This document shows positions 63,393 to 64,000 of a stretch of DNA of 64,000 nt, one piece after another. Under the pieces are notes generated by a model. The model had not been told where the DNA came from. It did no database searches and was given only the letters and a program-made list of their open reading frames with translations. Position numbers and translations under genes: made by a program. Origin of the DNA: Pantoea sp. SOD02 (lineage in GTDB: Bacteria; Pseudomonadota; Gammaproteobacteria; Enterobacterales; Enterobacteriaceae); assembly GCF_024707505.1 (NCBI RefSeq), contig NZ_CP102604.1, forward strand, positions 1,922,001 to 1,986,000. Reading direction: 5' to 3'. Position 1 is the first letter of the stretch. Every line of letters starts with the position of its first letter.

Positions 63393-64000
63393 TGGTATTA
63401 ATTCCCGCGCTGCTGTCGGGTTGTGTCTCACTCGATCCGCACTATGACCGCCCGCAAGGCGCGGTCAGCAGCCAGATGCCAAGCGGTGATGCCTATCGTT
63501 CCCTGCAAGGCACGCAGGCCAGCAACTACCGCGACCTGAGCTGGCAGGATTATGTGCTCGACGCCAAACTGCGTCAGGTGGTGGCGATGGCGCTGGATAG
63601 CAGCCGCGACTTGCGTGAAGCGGTGGCCAGCGTGAAGTCTGCACATGCTCAATATGGCGAAGAGCGCGCCAATCTGTTCCCGACCATCAGCGCAGGCGTG
63701 AGCGGCACGCGTTCACGCGCTTTAACCGGCGAAGGCAATCAAACCGCCATCAGCAATAGCTATTCGGCGGAAGGCAGCGTCAGTTCGTTTGAACTCGATC
63801 TGTTTGGCAAAAACCAGAGCCTGACGCGCGAACAGTATGAAACTTATCTCGGCACGCTGCAGGGCGCGCGCAGTACGCGTCTGACGGTGTTGTACAACAC
63901 GGTGGATTACTGGCTGCAACTCGCCGCCGATCGCAGCAATCTGGCGATTGCCAAAGAGACCGCCGAGAGCGCGCGTCAATCGTGGCAGGTCACGCGTAAG
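63374..64000 (+). CDS. RND outer-membrane channel lipoprotein (OprM/NodT type), 3' end cut
   Basis: The first 209 residues are in the window. The lipobox LLSGC predicts lipidation at Cys17. The following text (DLSWQDYVLDAKLRQVVAMALDSSRDLREAVASVKSA, residues ~50-90) is the usual start of the TolC-like helical barrel. It overlaps the pump gene by 19 bp and completes the tripartite system. Confidence 0.93.
   Translation, partial: MSAKLLMVLIPALLSGCVSLDPHYDRPQGAVSSQMPSGDAYRSLQGTQASNYRDLSWQDYVLDAKLRQVVAMALDSSRDLREAVASVKSAHAQYGEERANLFPTISAGVSGTRSRALTGEGNQTAISNSYSAEGSVSSFELDLFGKNQSLTREQYETYLGTLQGARSTRLTVLYNTVDYWLQLAADRSNLAIAKETAESARQSWQVTRK

Overview
The window looks like a stretch of a plant- or soil-associated enterobacterium, most likely an Erwiniaceae member (Pantoea/Erwinia type). 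The evidence is a GC-rich coding sequence, typical enterobacterial operons (pqqABCDEF, gcd, dld, scsABCD, uxuA-uxaC-uxuR-exuT), CRP, KdgR, UxuR, Fur and LexA type operators, and a family of short palindromic intergenic repeats ending in GTAGGG/CCCTAC. I see no rRNA, tRNA, CRISPR array, insertion sequence or prophage. Genus is an inference; no marker gene is present.

Layout. 1-5.1 kb: a 5'-truncated AraC regulator, a stand-alone leucine-type 2-isopropylmalate synthase, an orphan sulfonate-type binding protein and an M19 dipeptidase. 5.1-10.9 kb: the complete PQQ cofactor operon pqqABCDEF, ending in a tandem repeat array. 10.9-12.6 kb: D-lactate dehydrogenase. 12.9-17.9 kb: an uncommon sugar operon combining a phosphofructokinase relative, an ascorbate-type PTS (IIB, IIC, IIA), a class II aldolase, a small coiled-coil protein and a P-loop kinase. 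17.9-21.3 kb: a LysR regulator, a decayed serine hydrolase, an MFS exporter and an SDR. 21.4-25.0 kb: the scsABCD copper/thiol operon. 25.0-26.1 kb: divergent kdgF and dhuI-like genes with CRP and KdgR boxes between them. 26.3 kb: a Fic protein. 27.5-33.9 kb: an enolase-superfamily gene followed by a peptide-type ABC transporter behind another KdgR box. 34.2-37.1 kb: a Fur-boxed siderophore binding protein, then a DUF2231 membrane protein and a PQQ sugar dehydrogenase. 37.1-37.7 kb: a candidate SOS-controlled tisB/istR toxin-antitoxin locus. 37.7-47.6 kb: an M24 protein, a LysR, and a hexuronate cluster (uxuR, uxaC, uxuA, exuT, a GH31 glycosidase). 47.6-54.4 kb: mixed accessory genes including gene remnants, a secreted ParB/Srx-like protein, a second Fic protein flanked by direct repeats, a GT-D glycosyltransferase and an organosulfur-type monooxygenase. 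54.4-58.8 kb: a binding protein, PQQ glucose dehydrogenase (gcd) and an Asp/Glu racemase. 59-64 kb: an RND tripartite efflux operon cut by the window edge.

Two themes link the genes. One is PQQ-dependent periplasmic sugar oxidation: the cofactor operon plus two dehydrogenases. The other is uptake and breakdown of uronates of the kind released from pectin: kdgF, dhuI, the enolase/ABC operon and the uxu/uxa/exuT cluster, under KdgR, UxuR and CRP type sites. The observations I rate highest are the tisB/istR-like locus, the PTS-phosphofructokinase-aldolase operon with altered substrate residues, the KdgR-boxed enolase/ABC operon, the Fic gene between 43-bp direct repeats, and the repeat family that supplies stop codons to three genes.
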